Origin: JABWAJ01 sp046153985
GTDB lineage: Bacteria; Bacteroidota; Bacteroidia; Chitinophagales; Saprospiraceae
DNA: 16,904 bases
Direction of reading: 5' to 3'
Assembly: GCA_046153985.1 (NCBI GenBank)
Contig: JBJXFD010000069.1
Span: 1-16,904, forward strand
A model generated the notes under the pieces. The model was not told the origin of the DNA. It saw nothing but the letters and a program-made list of their open reading frames with translations, and searched no databases. Below, one piece after another: positions 7,297 through 14,749 of this stretch. Position 1 is the first letter of the stretch. Each line of letters starts with the position of its first letter. A program made the translations under genes and the position numbers.

Positions 7297-7953
7297 TTAT
7301 TCCTGAAGCAATAAACCATCTTTCATTTCCAAACGGCGATCGCTCATGGTAGCCAATTCTTCGTTGTGGGTTACAATGACGAACGTTTGGTTAAAGTCTT
7401 TTCGGAGGTTGAACAACAACTGGTGCAGTTCCTGGGAAGAGGCAGAATCGAGGTTTCCGGAAGGTTCATCGGCAAAAACAACACCCGGACGATTCATTAG
7501 CGCGCGCGCTACGGCTACCCTTTGCTGTTCTCCGCCGGAAAGTTGGGTAGGCTTGTGGGTTAACCTTTCGGAAAGCCCCAGGTAATCCAGCAGCTCTTTG
7601 GCGCGTTTTTCAGCAACTGTTTCTGATTGGCGCTGGATGTATGCCGGGATGCACACGTTTTCCAAGGCTGTAAATTCCGGAAGCAGGTGATGAAACTGAA
7701 ATACGAAGCCAATATTTGCATTGCGAAAAGCAGCCAATCGCTTGGCATTCAATTGAAATACCGCTTCTCCGTTAATCTTCAACTCCCCTTTGGTGGCATT
7801 GTCCAGCGTTCCCAAAATATGGAGCAGGGTGCTTTTACCAGCCCCGGATTTCCCGACGATGGAAACGATTTCTCCTTTTCCGATTTTCAGATCAACCCCT
7901 TTCAGCACATGCAATGAACCGAACGATTTGTAGATGCCCTTTGCCTCAATCAC
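7297..7953 (-). CDS. LolD/MacB-type ABC transporter ATP-binding protein
   Basis: The 218-residue nucleotide-binding subunit has Walker A GKSGAGKST (34-42), Q-loop Q86, signature LSGGEQQ (138-144), Walker B VVFADEP (158-164), D-loop NLDS and H-loop H196. The FVFQFHHLLPEFTALENV segment is characteristic of the LolD/FtsE/MacB subfamily, whose members power extraction of lipoproteins from the inner membrane or mechanotransmission by FtsX-like permeases. No LolC/LolE-like permease lies beside it, so its partner must be encoded elsewhere. I choose the GTG at 7953. The longer frame begins at a TTG (8037) upstream of a good promoter whose -7 box (7990-7983) lies inside that extension, and the GTG gives the normal family N-terminus (MIEAKGIYKSFG). 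It is the first gene of the operon with pncA, rocD and SET. Call of lolD itself is likely but not certain. Confidence 0.9.
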   Translation of the reverse strand: MIEAKGIYKSFGSLHVLKGVDLKIGKGEIVSIVGKSGAGKSTLLHILGTLDNATKGELKINGEAVFQLNAKRLAAFRNANIGFVFQFHHLLPEFTALENVCIPAYIQRQSETVAEKRAKELLDYLGLSERLTHKPTQLSGGEQQRVAVARALMNRPGVVFADEPSGNLDSASSQELHQLLFNLRKDFNQTFVIVTHNEELATMSDRRLEMKDGLLLQE

Positions 7954-7982
7954 AGTGATTCTTTGTTGTTTGTATGAAGGAA

Positions 7983-8014
7983 CAAAGGTAGAGAATGTAA
8001 ACCGCAAAACCCAA
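7983..8014 (-). promoter_or_regulatory. Bacteroidota-type promoter of the lolD-pncA-rocD-SET operon
   Basis: On the minus strand TTG (8014-8012), a 21-nt spacer and TACCTTTG (7990-7983), a perfect TAnnTTTG box. Transcription would start near 7977, about 25 nt before the GTG at 7953. It fits the family-sized ABC ATPase and excludes the upstream TTG start. Confidence 0.7.
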
Positions 8015-8025
8015 GAGCTTGTATA

Positions 8026-8082
8026 GGAACGTCGCAAAAATAACTTCCCAATTTGGGCGGCGGCTTTTTATTACGACGTTCC
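8026..8082. repeat. Nested inverted repeat just upstream of the operon promoter
   Basis: GGAACGTCG at 8026-8034 is exactly complementary to CGACGTTCC at 8074-8082. The arms continue inward imperfectly (AAAAATAA against TTTTTATT), and the centre holds a second palindrome, CCCAATTTGGG, at 8047-8057. The outer arm ends 12 nt upstream of the -33 TTG of the operon promoter. It could be a regulator-binding site, a hairpin, or a small decayed repeat. No tract of T follows on either strand, so it is not a terminator. Confidence 0.6.
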
Positions 8083-8113
8083 ATAGGAAGGATTCCGTTA
8101 AAAAGCGGGGGCT

Positions 8114-8148
8114 AAAAAAAAAGAGCGCAGGCAAAACTGCCCCGCTCT
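8114..8148 (-). terminator. Intrinsic terminator on the minus strand
   Basis: On the minus strand a hairpin pairs AGAGCG (8148-8143) with CGCTCT (8127-8122). An inner GGCA/TGCC stem (8141-8138 with 8133-8130) closes a 4-nt loop, and nine consecutive T (8122-8114) follow. This is a strong rho-independent terminator layout. It insulates the lolD operon from upstream transcription. It either ends a short RNA starting near 8213 or a long transcript from the T9SS genes. Confidence 0.8.
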
Positions 8149-8252
8149 CGTAAGAAATCACCCGACTGTTATTATGAAGGATAAAAAAGACAATGTTAAG
8201 GTTCTCTTAAAAACTGACGCTAAGATAACGTAGTTTTAACAATTAGAACAAA
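8114..8252 (-). ncRNA. Possible short transcript of about 100 nt (promoter-like sequence plus terminator), no ORF
   Basis: On the minus strand TTTG (8252-8249), 21 nt, then TATCTTAG (8227-8220, one mismatch to TAnnTTTG) could start an RNA near 8213 that would end at the strong terminator at 8114. The roughly 100 nt between contain no open frame with a usable start. The alternative is that the terminator belongs to the mRNA of the T9SS gene ending at 8711, reading through the palindromic element. The evidence is only a promoter-like match and a terminator. Confidence 0.3.
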
Positions 8253-8420
8253 TAAAATTGGCAGAAAAAATTTTATTCCTCCCTTATACTACAAAGCAGA
8301 GGGGCTTTTGTTCAAGATTTCCCCAAATAAAGACCTGAATTATAGAGAAAAGGGCAAATTAAGCAGAAGGGTTCCAAATAAGGGAATCCTGGCAGGCAAG
8401 TGAGGGTGTCACATCAAGTT
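8253..8420. other. Gene-free stretch with nothing identified
   Basis: About 170 nt of AT-rich sequence between the possible short transcript and the nested palindromic element. A weak imperfect hairpin (GGGTTCC / GGGAATCC near 8369-8390) is the only structure I see. No ORF, RNA gene or promoter can be supported. Confidence 0.5.
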
Positions 8421-8683
8421 TAATGTCGTCAACTTAACGAATGATAACCACGAAGTGATTGAAGGTGAATAGCCCCCGCTGCAATCGGGGGTTGGTCGCA
8501 TAAACGGGGTAACGTCGAACCCCGAATGGGGTTGAATGTTATTAAACCACAAACCATTGTCAATATTCAACCCCATTCGGGGTTGTCCGTTACTCCTTAC
8601 TCCCACTTTTCCCCCGATTGCATCGGGGGCTATTCATATTTGACCCTTGCAGGGTCTTCCACAGCGCTAAGTTGACGACATTA
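8421..8683. mobile_element. Nested palindromic MITE-like / REP-cluster element with 16-bp perfect terminal inverted repeats
   Basis: Three nested inverted-repeat pairs share one centre. The outer pair is TAATGTCGTCAACTTA (8421-8436) and its exact reverse complement (8668-8683). The middle pair is 25 bp, 8467-8491 and 8611-8635, starting GAATAGCCCCCG and matching at 24 of 25 positions; each arm is itself a palindrome. The inner pair is 20 bp, 8518-8537 and 8565-8584, perfect, starting AACCCCGAATGGGGTT, each again self-palindromic. An extra small palindrome, GACCCTTGCAGGGTC, is at 8642-8656. No protein is encoded. The outer ends look like the terminal repeats of a non-autonomous element; the GC-rich inner palindromes look like REP sequences, which RAYT (IS200-like) transposases mobilise in other bacteria. 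No clear target-site duplication is visible. The transposable nature is inference. Confidence 0.65.
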
Positions 8684-8710
8684 CACTTTAAGTGATGCCC
8701 AAACTACTTC

Positions 8711-9556
8711 CTATCCTTTGACAAAGCTGCCACTGATCCTGCCACCCTGCTTAGTCCGAATGACCACGAAATAATAACCGCCCGGCAAATGCTCCGTTTC
8801 GATGAGGTAGCCGCCGGTTCTATCCGATGCACGCGCCGGGCAAGTTTGTCCGTGAAGGTTAAAAACCTGCGCATCTAACAGATTTCCAGCATCTTGTATG
8901 AACAGATATTGCCCAACTGGATTCGGGTAAAACGTCAAAGGTTCCTGCTCAACCACCTGGCCGCCCACCGTTAAATCGCAATAGACTTGAAACAGGTACA
9001 GCAAGGTATCTCCACCAAAATTGATTTGCACTTTCACATAATCTAGCCCCTCAAAGCCAGGATTCGGCCGATAAAACACGCCCGCGCCGTCTGTGGGTTC
9101 AAAGATGATCCTGGATTCACCGTTTTGTGCTTGCTGGATAATTTCCGGCGCCCACCAGCCGCTCAGGTTATCTACATAAACTGAATCATTACAGGCTAAC
9201 CTGGTTGGGTATACAGGTTCAAGATTTTCAGGACAAGTCATTTCAAAAACGTAGATCCCGGTGTCGCAGGTGATTTGCGTTGCATGGGCGCACGCAATAA
9301 CCACCGTATCCCTGCCCACCACACAAGGTGGCGAGGTGTATTCCAGCAAGTTGGCGGGAATGAAATCGCCCAGCAAGATGGCGTGGCCCAGCGCGGGAAG
9401 CGTTACAATATCCGCAACATTCCAGGTTGGATAGCCTAAGTTGCCAATGTACACCGTATCCCCGCAGGTGATGGGGTGAACTTCTGTAAAAGTCTGAGCA
9501 GCGGTGAAATGCCAGAATGATCCGACAATGCTGAGGACGAGTAGTGTTTTTTTCAT
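8711..9556 (-). CDS. Secreted protein with two Cys-bounded beta repeats and a T9SS type A sorting domain
   Basis: The 281-residue protein has a signal peptide at residues 1-20 (MKKTLLVLSIVGSFWHFTAA). Two related modules follow. Module 1 spans residues 31-108 (CGDTVYIGNL...FEMTC) and module 2 spans 122-193 (CNDSVYVDNL...FQVYC). Each opens with C-x-D-x-VY-x2-NL and ends with F-x3-C, so each is likely closed by a disulfide. Module 2 contains YRPNPGFEGLDYVKVQI, the pattern of cadherin- or Ig-like tandem domains. Residues 206-281 are a T9SS type A C-terminal domain (PLTFYPNP...LPGGYYFVVIRTKQG...FVKG). It should therefore pass Sec and then the type IX system, to be released or anchored at the cell surface. 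It has no recognisable enzyme. It lies downstream of the 1658-residue T9SS protein, 216 nt apart, probably in one transcript. Confidence 0.9.
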   Translation of the reverse strand: MKKTLLVLSIVGSFWHFTAAQTFTEVHPITCGDTVYIGNLGYPTWNVADIVTLPALGHAILLGDFIPANLLEYTSPPCVVGRDTVVIACAHATQITCDTGIYVFEMTCPENLEPVYPTRLACNDSVYVDNLSGWWAPEIIQQAQNGESRIIFEPTDGAGVFYRPNPGFEGLDYVKVQINFGGDTLLYLFQVYCDLTVGGQVVEQEPLTFYPNPVGQYLFIQDAGNLLDAQVFNLHGQTCPARASDRTGGYLIETEHLPGGYYFVVIRTKQGGRISGSFVKG

Positions 9557-9620
9557 AAGAGCGGTGTTTTATCAAGGAAGACACCTGTGGAGTGGGTTTC
9601 GTTGGCTGGGAATACCAAAA

Positions 9621-9767
9621 GGTAACCCCTTTTAGAAAGGTCTCACCTCCGGGGTTCGTATTTCCTACTCCACGAAGAGGTAACACCTTTTTGAAAAGGT
9701 GTAACCTCCGGGGTTCATACCTTCTACTCCGCGAAGAGGTAACATCTTCTGAAAAGGTGTCACCTCC
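9621..9767. repeat. Three direct repeats of about 59 bp, each containing a near-palindrome
   Basis: Copies lie at 9621-9678, 9679-9737 and 9738-9767 (the last truncated to its first half). Each starts GGTAAC and contains an imperfect palindrome of about 28 bp; in copy 2, 25 of 28 positions match the reverse complement (GGTAACACCTTTTTGAAA then AGGTGTAACC). In the full copies this is followed by TCCGGGGTTC, then a TACTCC-CGAAGA segment. The array fills most of the gap between the two T9SS genes and ends 5 nt before the stop codon of the upstream one. Copies are diverged and contiguous, with no unique spacers, so this is not CRISPR. REP-like or mRNA-stabilising function is possible. Confidence 0.8.
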
Positions 9768-9772
9768 TTCTA

Positions 9773-12700
9773 TTACTGCTTCACAAACCGCCTCACTAAT
9801 ACCGTTTCTTCTGATCGGCAACTCACCCAATACACGCCCGCAGGCAGCACAGAAACATCAATGCGTTCCTGAAAATCGCCGGTTTGGCCATTCAAGGGGA
9901 TGCGCCGAACGATGCGCCCCGCAACATCGGTAAGGTTAATTTCCATTAACCCAGTTTCAAAATTCTCGCCATTGACCTGCAACACCTCACTTACCGGGTT
10001 GGGATATATCGAGATGGCGGGAAGTTCCTTCACCGGATTTTCTGTATCCACAATCAACTGGCACAAGGTATCCGAACCGCAAGCATTGCTAGCGATCAGG
10101 CAAACTTCAAAACTGCCAAGAATGCTGTACGTATAAAGGGGGTTTTGTTCGGTAGAAGTGCCACCATCGCCAAAATCCCAGAGCCAGGAAGTTGGACTAT
10201 TGACCGACGCGTCCAGAAACAATCGGGTAAATGCAGTTAAATCGGATACAGAAAAAGCAGCTTCCGGCCCAACGCAAGTTATCTCCACGGTGGCGCAATG
10301 CTGCAGGCTGCCGCAGTCGTTGGCTGCTTTGAGGCAGACCAGATAGGTTCCCGGAGCATCATAAAGATGCTGTGGATTTTGTTCCATAGACATGTTGCCG
10401 TCTCCGAAATCCCAGGTCCAGGCATTGGGATCACCATTGCTCACATCGCTAAAAGCAACAGTCAGACCATCAATAGCAAAAGAAAAACCGGGGGATGGCG
10501 CATCGCAAGTCACCGTGATCAATTCGCAACGCTGGGTATTGCCGCAGATGCTGGATACATTCAAACAAACTACATAGCTGTTGGCTTCGGAGTAGGTATG
10601 TTGCGGATTTTGTTCTGTCGAGGTGTTTCCATCACCGAAATCCCAGCTCCAGGAACTCGGTTCGTTTAAAGAAACATCAAAAAAGCTGATTTCCAAGCCA
10701 CTGGGATTAACATCAAAATCGGCTTGCGGGGCAATACAACTAATGGTAACGACTGTGCAGGATTGGTCTGTTCCACAAAGGCTGATTGCAGTCAGGCAAA
10801 CCTGGTAAGTGCCCGGCGCAACGTAGGTATGCAGCGGGTTTTGGGCAGAAGCCGTGCTTCCGTCTCCAAATGTCCATTGCCAGATAACCGGTTCGTTGGA
10901 AGAAACGTCCTGGAATTGCACTTGCAGTTCATCCGATTGAAAAGAGAAACCGGCATCCGGCGCTGCACAGGCGACGGTGATGCTCTGACAGGTTTGGCTG
11001 CTGCCGCAGATGCTGGTAGTTGTGAGGCAAACCTGATAGGTTCCCGGTAAGGCATACGTGTGCGCCGGGAATTGCTGGGTTGACGTAGCGCCATCTCCAA
11101 AACTCCACTGCCATTGCGCAGGTTGGTTCGTTGTAGCATCCAAAAAATTGACCTGCAACTCGTTAGCGCTGGCTTGAAAAGCTGACTGTGGAGGCGCGCA
11201 GGCAACGGTTAGCGACTGGCAACTTTGCGTACTCCCGCAGAAACTGACTGCCGTAAGACAAACCTGGTAGGTACCGGGTAGTCCATAGGTGTGCGCAGGA
11301 AATTGTTGCATAGACGTTGCTCCATCTCCAAAAGTCCACAACCACTGCGTCGGTTGGTTTGAGGATTGATCTGAAAAGTTGTACTGAAGGCCATTTTGTA
11401 CAAAATTAAAATTAGCCTGGGGCGCCGCGCAAGTGACGGTTATTTGCTCGCAATGCTGGGTTGTTCCACAAACATTGGTTACGGTTAGACAAACCTGATA
11501 CGTTCCGGGTAAGTTATAGGTGAAAAATGGGTTTTGCATACCGGAAGTGAAGCCGTTCCCAAAGGTCCACGACCAATGAACTGGATCATTGGTAGACTGA
11601 TCTGAAAAATTATAAAGCAACCCGTTTTGTTGAAAACTGAAACCGGCTACCGGCGCCGCGCAGGTTACGGTCACTTGTTCGCAGTGCTGGTCGGTTCCAC
11701 AAAGGCTGGTTGCTGTCAGACAAACTTGATAGACGCCCGGCGCCGCATAAGTATGCTGGGGGTTTTGTTGCGAAGCGGAACCGCCATCGCCAAAAGTCCA
11801 TTGCCACTGGGTAGGTTGATTGGTCGTTTGATCCTGAAAAGCGAACTGCAACCCGGTTTGTTGCAATGCAAAATCAGCCGATGGCGCAGCGCAGGTAAGG
11901 GTGACCGAACTACAACTTTGCGTAACCCCACAAATGCTGATGGCGTCAATGCAAACCTGATACGTGCCGGGTTGTGCATAAGTATGCTGAGGATTTTGAA
12001 CGTTTGACGTGTTGCCATCCCCAAAACTCCACGACCATTGGGTTGCGCCGTTGGTAGATGCATCCTGGAAAGTCACGCTCAATTGGTTGGACGTTTGAGT
12101 AAAAGCCGCTTGCGGAGCACTGCAACTAACCGTTATCGTCTCGCAAACCTGAGAAGATCCGCAATTGCTTGTGGTGGTCAGGCAAACCTCAAAACTCCCG
12201 GGAAATAAAAAAACATGTTGTGGGTTCTGGAGGTTAGAAGTGACGCCGTCGCCAAACGACCATTCCCATTGCGCAGGACTGTTCACAGACTGATCTGCAA
12301 ACGAAACGCTGAGTTGGCTAAGGGTGAATGCAAAATCAGCCTGCGGCGCCGGACAGGACACTGTCAGGGTTTGGCAGGTTTGGGAGTTGCCGCACACGCC
12401 GCTGACCGTCAGGCAAACCTGGAAAACGCCGGGGCCTGTATAGGCATGAATCGGGTTTGCTTGCGAGGAAGTCCCCCCGTCTCCAAACGACCAGCTATAA
12501 GTGTCCACGCCGCCGGAAAGCTGGGACGTAAAGTTGTGGGTTAACCCAATCCCCTGCGTTACTGAAGAGAACGTAGCCTGCGGAGGAGCGCAAGTCACCG
12601 TAATCACCTGACAATCCGATACCGATCCGCATGGGCCGTCCGCAATCAGGCAAACGTTGTAGGCGCCCGGAAGCGCAAAGGTATGGATTGGATTTTGGGC

Positions 12701-14749
12701 GGTTGAAGTGCTGTCGTCTCCAAACGACCAGGAATAGGAAGTGATGTTAAAATTGGCACTGCCGCTAAAAACAACTGAAAGATTATTGGGAATATAGGAA
12801 AATCCTGCTTCAATGCTGGTGCAGGCCACCAAAATCGTCTCACAAATCTGTGAAGTTCCACAATTGTTGCTGGCTTCGAAACAAATCTGGTATATGCCTG
12901 GCGTTGGAAAAGTATGTTGCGGATTTTGCTCTGTCGAGGTAGTACCATCGCCAAAGTCCCAGAGCCATTCGTTAGGTCCGCCAAAAGTCTGGTCGTCAAA
13001 TGCGACCGTCAATCCATCAGCTTCCTCCGAAAAGCTGGCAATCAAAGGCTGACAGTTTACATTGACCGTTTTGCAAATCTGGCCGCTTCCGCAAAGACCG
13101 CTCACCTGGAGGCATACCAAAAACAAGCCGGGTGCTGCGTATTGGTGTATCGGATTTGCCTGGTTGGAAGTGGCTCCATCTCCAAAATTCCAGAGCCATT
13201 GATTGGCGCCAATGGTGCTTTCATCGGCAAAAGTTGCCAAATTAGTGGTATTGATCAGCGCCTGGAAGTTGAGCGTTGGCACACAAAAGCTTGCTTCTTC
13301 AACTTCAAGCGTTGAATTAATGGTCGGGTTTACCACTCTATCTACGACCCCGGAAGGCCAGCGTACTACCAAACTGTCAATAAATCCGGCCTGACCCAGG
13401 CCAAAGTGTTTGGTCATCGAAGTCTGGATTCCATAGCTTTCCCCGCTGCGAACTTCCCGGATTTGTTTACCCCAGGGACCATAAACTTCCAACCGTGCAC
13501 CAATGCCGTTGATGTTGGATACGACGCCGCGAAGCCGTACTTTGAAGTGGTTATTGCTGGTATTGTTGTTGATAAACAGCTTATCCGGGGTAGCACTGTA
13601 GCTGTTATAGCCATTCCCGAAACCGGCAATGACATCAATATGGCCATCGTCGTCCAAGTCGCCGGTTGATGCGGTATGGATGCGCCCAAATGTTGGGAAT
13701 GCATTGGGCTGATTCGTAAAAGTCTGGTCGCCATTGTTCCGAAAAAGGCAATGATTGCTTCCGAGAGAAGTATAAAGAAGGTCTACAAAACCGTCATTGT
13801 CAAAGTCTTCAAACTTAACCTGAAGCCCTGCTCCAGCTGCTGCAAGGGCTGTTGTCATACCGCTTTGGGCGGTGATATCAATAAAAGTCCCAAAATTATT
13901 GTTGACGTACAACTTGCTGGTTTGGTCATGTGTAATGAGGAAACAATCGAGGTCGCCATCGTTATCAATATCGGCAAAATCGGCGGCCCAGGACTGTGCG
14001 AGCGGTCTAAGCCCTGCCTGCTGGGCGACTTCTGTGAAGTTTCCGAATCCGTCATTTTTAAACAACAAATTCAATCGCCGGCCATCCATTGGATTCGTAA
14101 CCCCAAGGCGGCATTTAGAAAGATAAAGATCTAAGTTCCCATCATTGTTGTAATCCAACCAGACTGAGCCGTAATTACCGGAATTGTCGGATGGCACGGT
14201 TGACTTGGGGTAGATCAGCGAAGTATCTGCTACGTAATTGCCGCTTCCGGTATTGCGATAAGCCTGGCTGATGCCGTCGTCATGGCAAGCAAAAAGGTCA
14301 ATCAAGCCGTCGTTATTGATGTCGGCAAAATTAGAACCCTGCAAAAAAATCGGAAGCGCACTGATCGTAGTCAGGGTGTAACTGGTGCCGGAAGCGTTGG
14401 CTTTCAGAAGTTTGAGACCATTGTATGCCCCTCCGGAAAAAATATCGTTATAGCCATTTCGATCTACATCGGCAATACAAAGGCTCCACTGGTTTCCCAG
14501 AAGTTGTCCGTAAGAGAACCCTGTAAAGCCGCCAAAAGCCTGGTAGTCTATACGCAGCGTCTGAGTCTGGTCAAGTCGAATGATGTCGTCGAGTCCGTCC
14601 CCGTTCATGTCGGAAACCCCGATTGGGGCGCCACTTGAGGTATTTGGATAAAAAAGCCAGGGAGATTGGTCAGAAAAGCTGAATTGGGCGTAAGCGAACC
14701 TGCAACAGAAGGTCGCAAAGAGTAGAAGTTGCCATTTCATAGAGATCAT
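9773..14749 (-). CDS. Giant secreted protein: FG-GAP/VCBS repeats, ASPIC/UnbV domain, 14 PKD repeats, T9SS type A sorting domain
   Basis: The protein has 1658 residues. Residues 1-21 are a signal peptide ending FAYA. Residues ~25-400 hold seven calcium-binding FG-GAP/VCBS-type loops (DMNGDGLDD, DVDRNGYND, DINNDGLID, DYNNDGNLD, DIDNDGDLD, DFDNDGFVD, DLDDDGHID), expected to form a beta-propeller. Residues ~395-485 match ASPIC/UnbV (NGIGARLEVYGPWGKQIREVRSGESYG...GLG...DSLVVRWPSG). Residues ~487-1568 contain 14 PKD units of about 77 residues around W-x-FGDG-x-TS-x2-QNP-x-HTY-x2-PG-x-Y-x-VCL, each with four cysteines. Residues ~1573-1658 are a T9SS sorting domain (ISIYPNPVSEVLQVNG...LPAGVYWVSC...RFVKQ). 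Export is by Sec then T9SS; a structural or adhesive surface role is inferred, with no catalytic domain visible. ATG 14749 is used; ATG 14740 (MKWQLL) is equally plausible. No convincing promoter was found. Confidence 0.93.
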   Translation of the reverse strand: MISMKWQLLLFATFCCRFAYAQFSFSDQSPWLFYPNTSSGAPIGVSDMNGDGLDDIIRLDQTQTLRIDYQAFGGFTGFSYGQLLGNQWSLCIADVDRNGYNDIFSGGAYNGLKLLKANASGTSYTLTTISALPIFLQGSNFADINNDGLIDLFACHDDGISQAYRNTGSGNYVADTSLIYPKSTVPSDNSGNYGSVWLDYNNDGNLDLYLSKCRLGVTNPMDGRRLNLLFKNDGFGNFTEVAQQAGLRPLAQSWAADFADIDNDGDLDCFLITHDQTSKLYVNNNFGTFIDITAQSGMTTALAAAGAGLQVKFEDFDNDGFVDLLYTSLGSNHCLFRNNGDQTFTNQPNAFPTFGRIHTASTGDLDDDGHIDVIAGFGNGYNSYSATPDKLFINNNTSNNHFKVRLRGVVSNINGIGARLEVYGPWGKQIREVRSGESYGIQTSMTKHFGLGQAGFIDSLVVRWPSGVVDRVVNPTINSTLEVEEASFCVPTLNFQALINTTNLATFADESTIGANQWLWNFGDGATSNQANPIHQYAAPGLFLVCLQVSGLCGSGQICKTVNVNCQPLIASFSEEADGLTVAFDDQTFGGPNEWLWDFGDGTTSTEQNPQHTFPTPGIYQICFEASNNCGTSQICETILVACTSIEAGFSYIPNNLSVVFSGSANFNITSYSWSFGDDSTSTAQNPIHTFALPGAYNVCLIADGPCGSVSDCQVITVTCAPPQATFSSVTQGIGLTHNFTSQLSGGVDTYSWSFGDGGTSSQANPIHAYTGPGVFQVCLTVSGVCGNSQTCQTLTVSCPAPQADFAFTLSQLSVSFADQSVNSPAQWEWSFGDGVTSNLQNPQHVFLFPGSFEVCLTTTSNCGSSQVCETITVSCSAPQAAFTQTSNQLSVTFQDASTNGATQWSWSFGDGNTSNVQNPQHTYAQPGTYQVCIDAISICGVTQSCSSVTLTCAAPSADFALQQTGLQFAFQDQTTNQPTQWQWTFGDGGSASQQNPQHTYAAPGVYQVCLTATSLCGTDQHCEQVTVTCAAPVAGFSFQQNGLLYNFSDQSTNDPVHWSWTFGNGFTSGMQNPFFTYNLPGTYQVCLTVTNVCGTTQHCEQITVTCAAPQANFNFVQNGLQYNFSDQSSNQPTQWLWTFGDGATSMQQFPAHTYGLPGTYQVCLTAVSFCGSTQSCQSLTVACAPPQSAFQASANELQVNFLDATTNQPAQWQWSFGDGATSTQQFPAHTYALPGTYQVCLTTTSICGSSQTCQSITVACAAPDAGFSFQSDELQVQFQDVSSNEPVIWQWTFGDGSTASAQNPLHTYVAPGTYQVCLTAISLCGTDQSCTVVTISCIAPQADFDVNPSGLEISFFDVSLNEPSSWSWDFGDGNTSTEQNPQHTYSEANSYVVCLNVSSICGNTQRCELITVTCDAPSPGFSFAIDGLTVAFSDVSNGDPNAWTWDFGDGNMSMEQNPQHLYDAPGTYLVCLKAANDCGSLQHCATVEITCVGPEAAFSVSDLTAFTRLFLDASVNSPTSWLWDFGDGGTSTEQNPLYTYSILGSFEVCLIASNACGSDTLCQLIVDTENPVKELPAISIYPNPVSEVLQVNGENFETGLMEINLTDVAGRIVRRIPLNGQTGDFQERIDVSVLPAGVYWVSCRSEETVLVRRFVKQ
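10045..13292 (-). repeat. Tandem array of 14 PKD-encoding units of about 231 bp
   Basis: The unit encodes CAP-x-A-x-F ... W-x-FGDG ... NPxHTY ... PGxYxVCL ... CG-x2-QxC. Units are clearly homologous at protein level but diverged in DNA. Central units (6-11) are most alike; units 9 and 10 share TQQFPAHTY or MQQFPAHTY and are probably the most recent duplicates. Edge units are more worn: unit 3 has FGDD, unit 12 lacks the PG turn, and unit 14 has SILGS in its place. Unit 8 has FGNG and NPFFTY instead of FGDG and NPxHTY. Confidence 0.85.

Noticed and set aside
9621..9767. Possible CRISPR array
   Set aside because: Copies are contiguous, diverged from one another and lack unique spacers of constant length; no cas genes are present.
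9773..14749. Many plus- and minus-strand open frames of 60-150 codons across the PKD region
   Set aside because: They recur with the ~231-bp repeat period, are antisense or out of frame to the 1658-residue protein, and show no domain or start context of their own.
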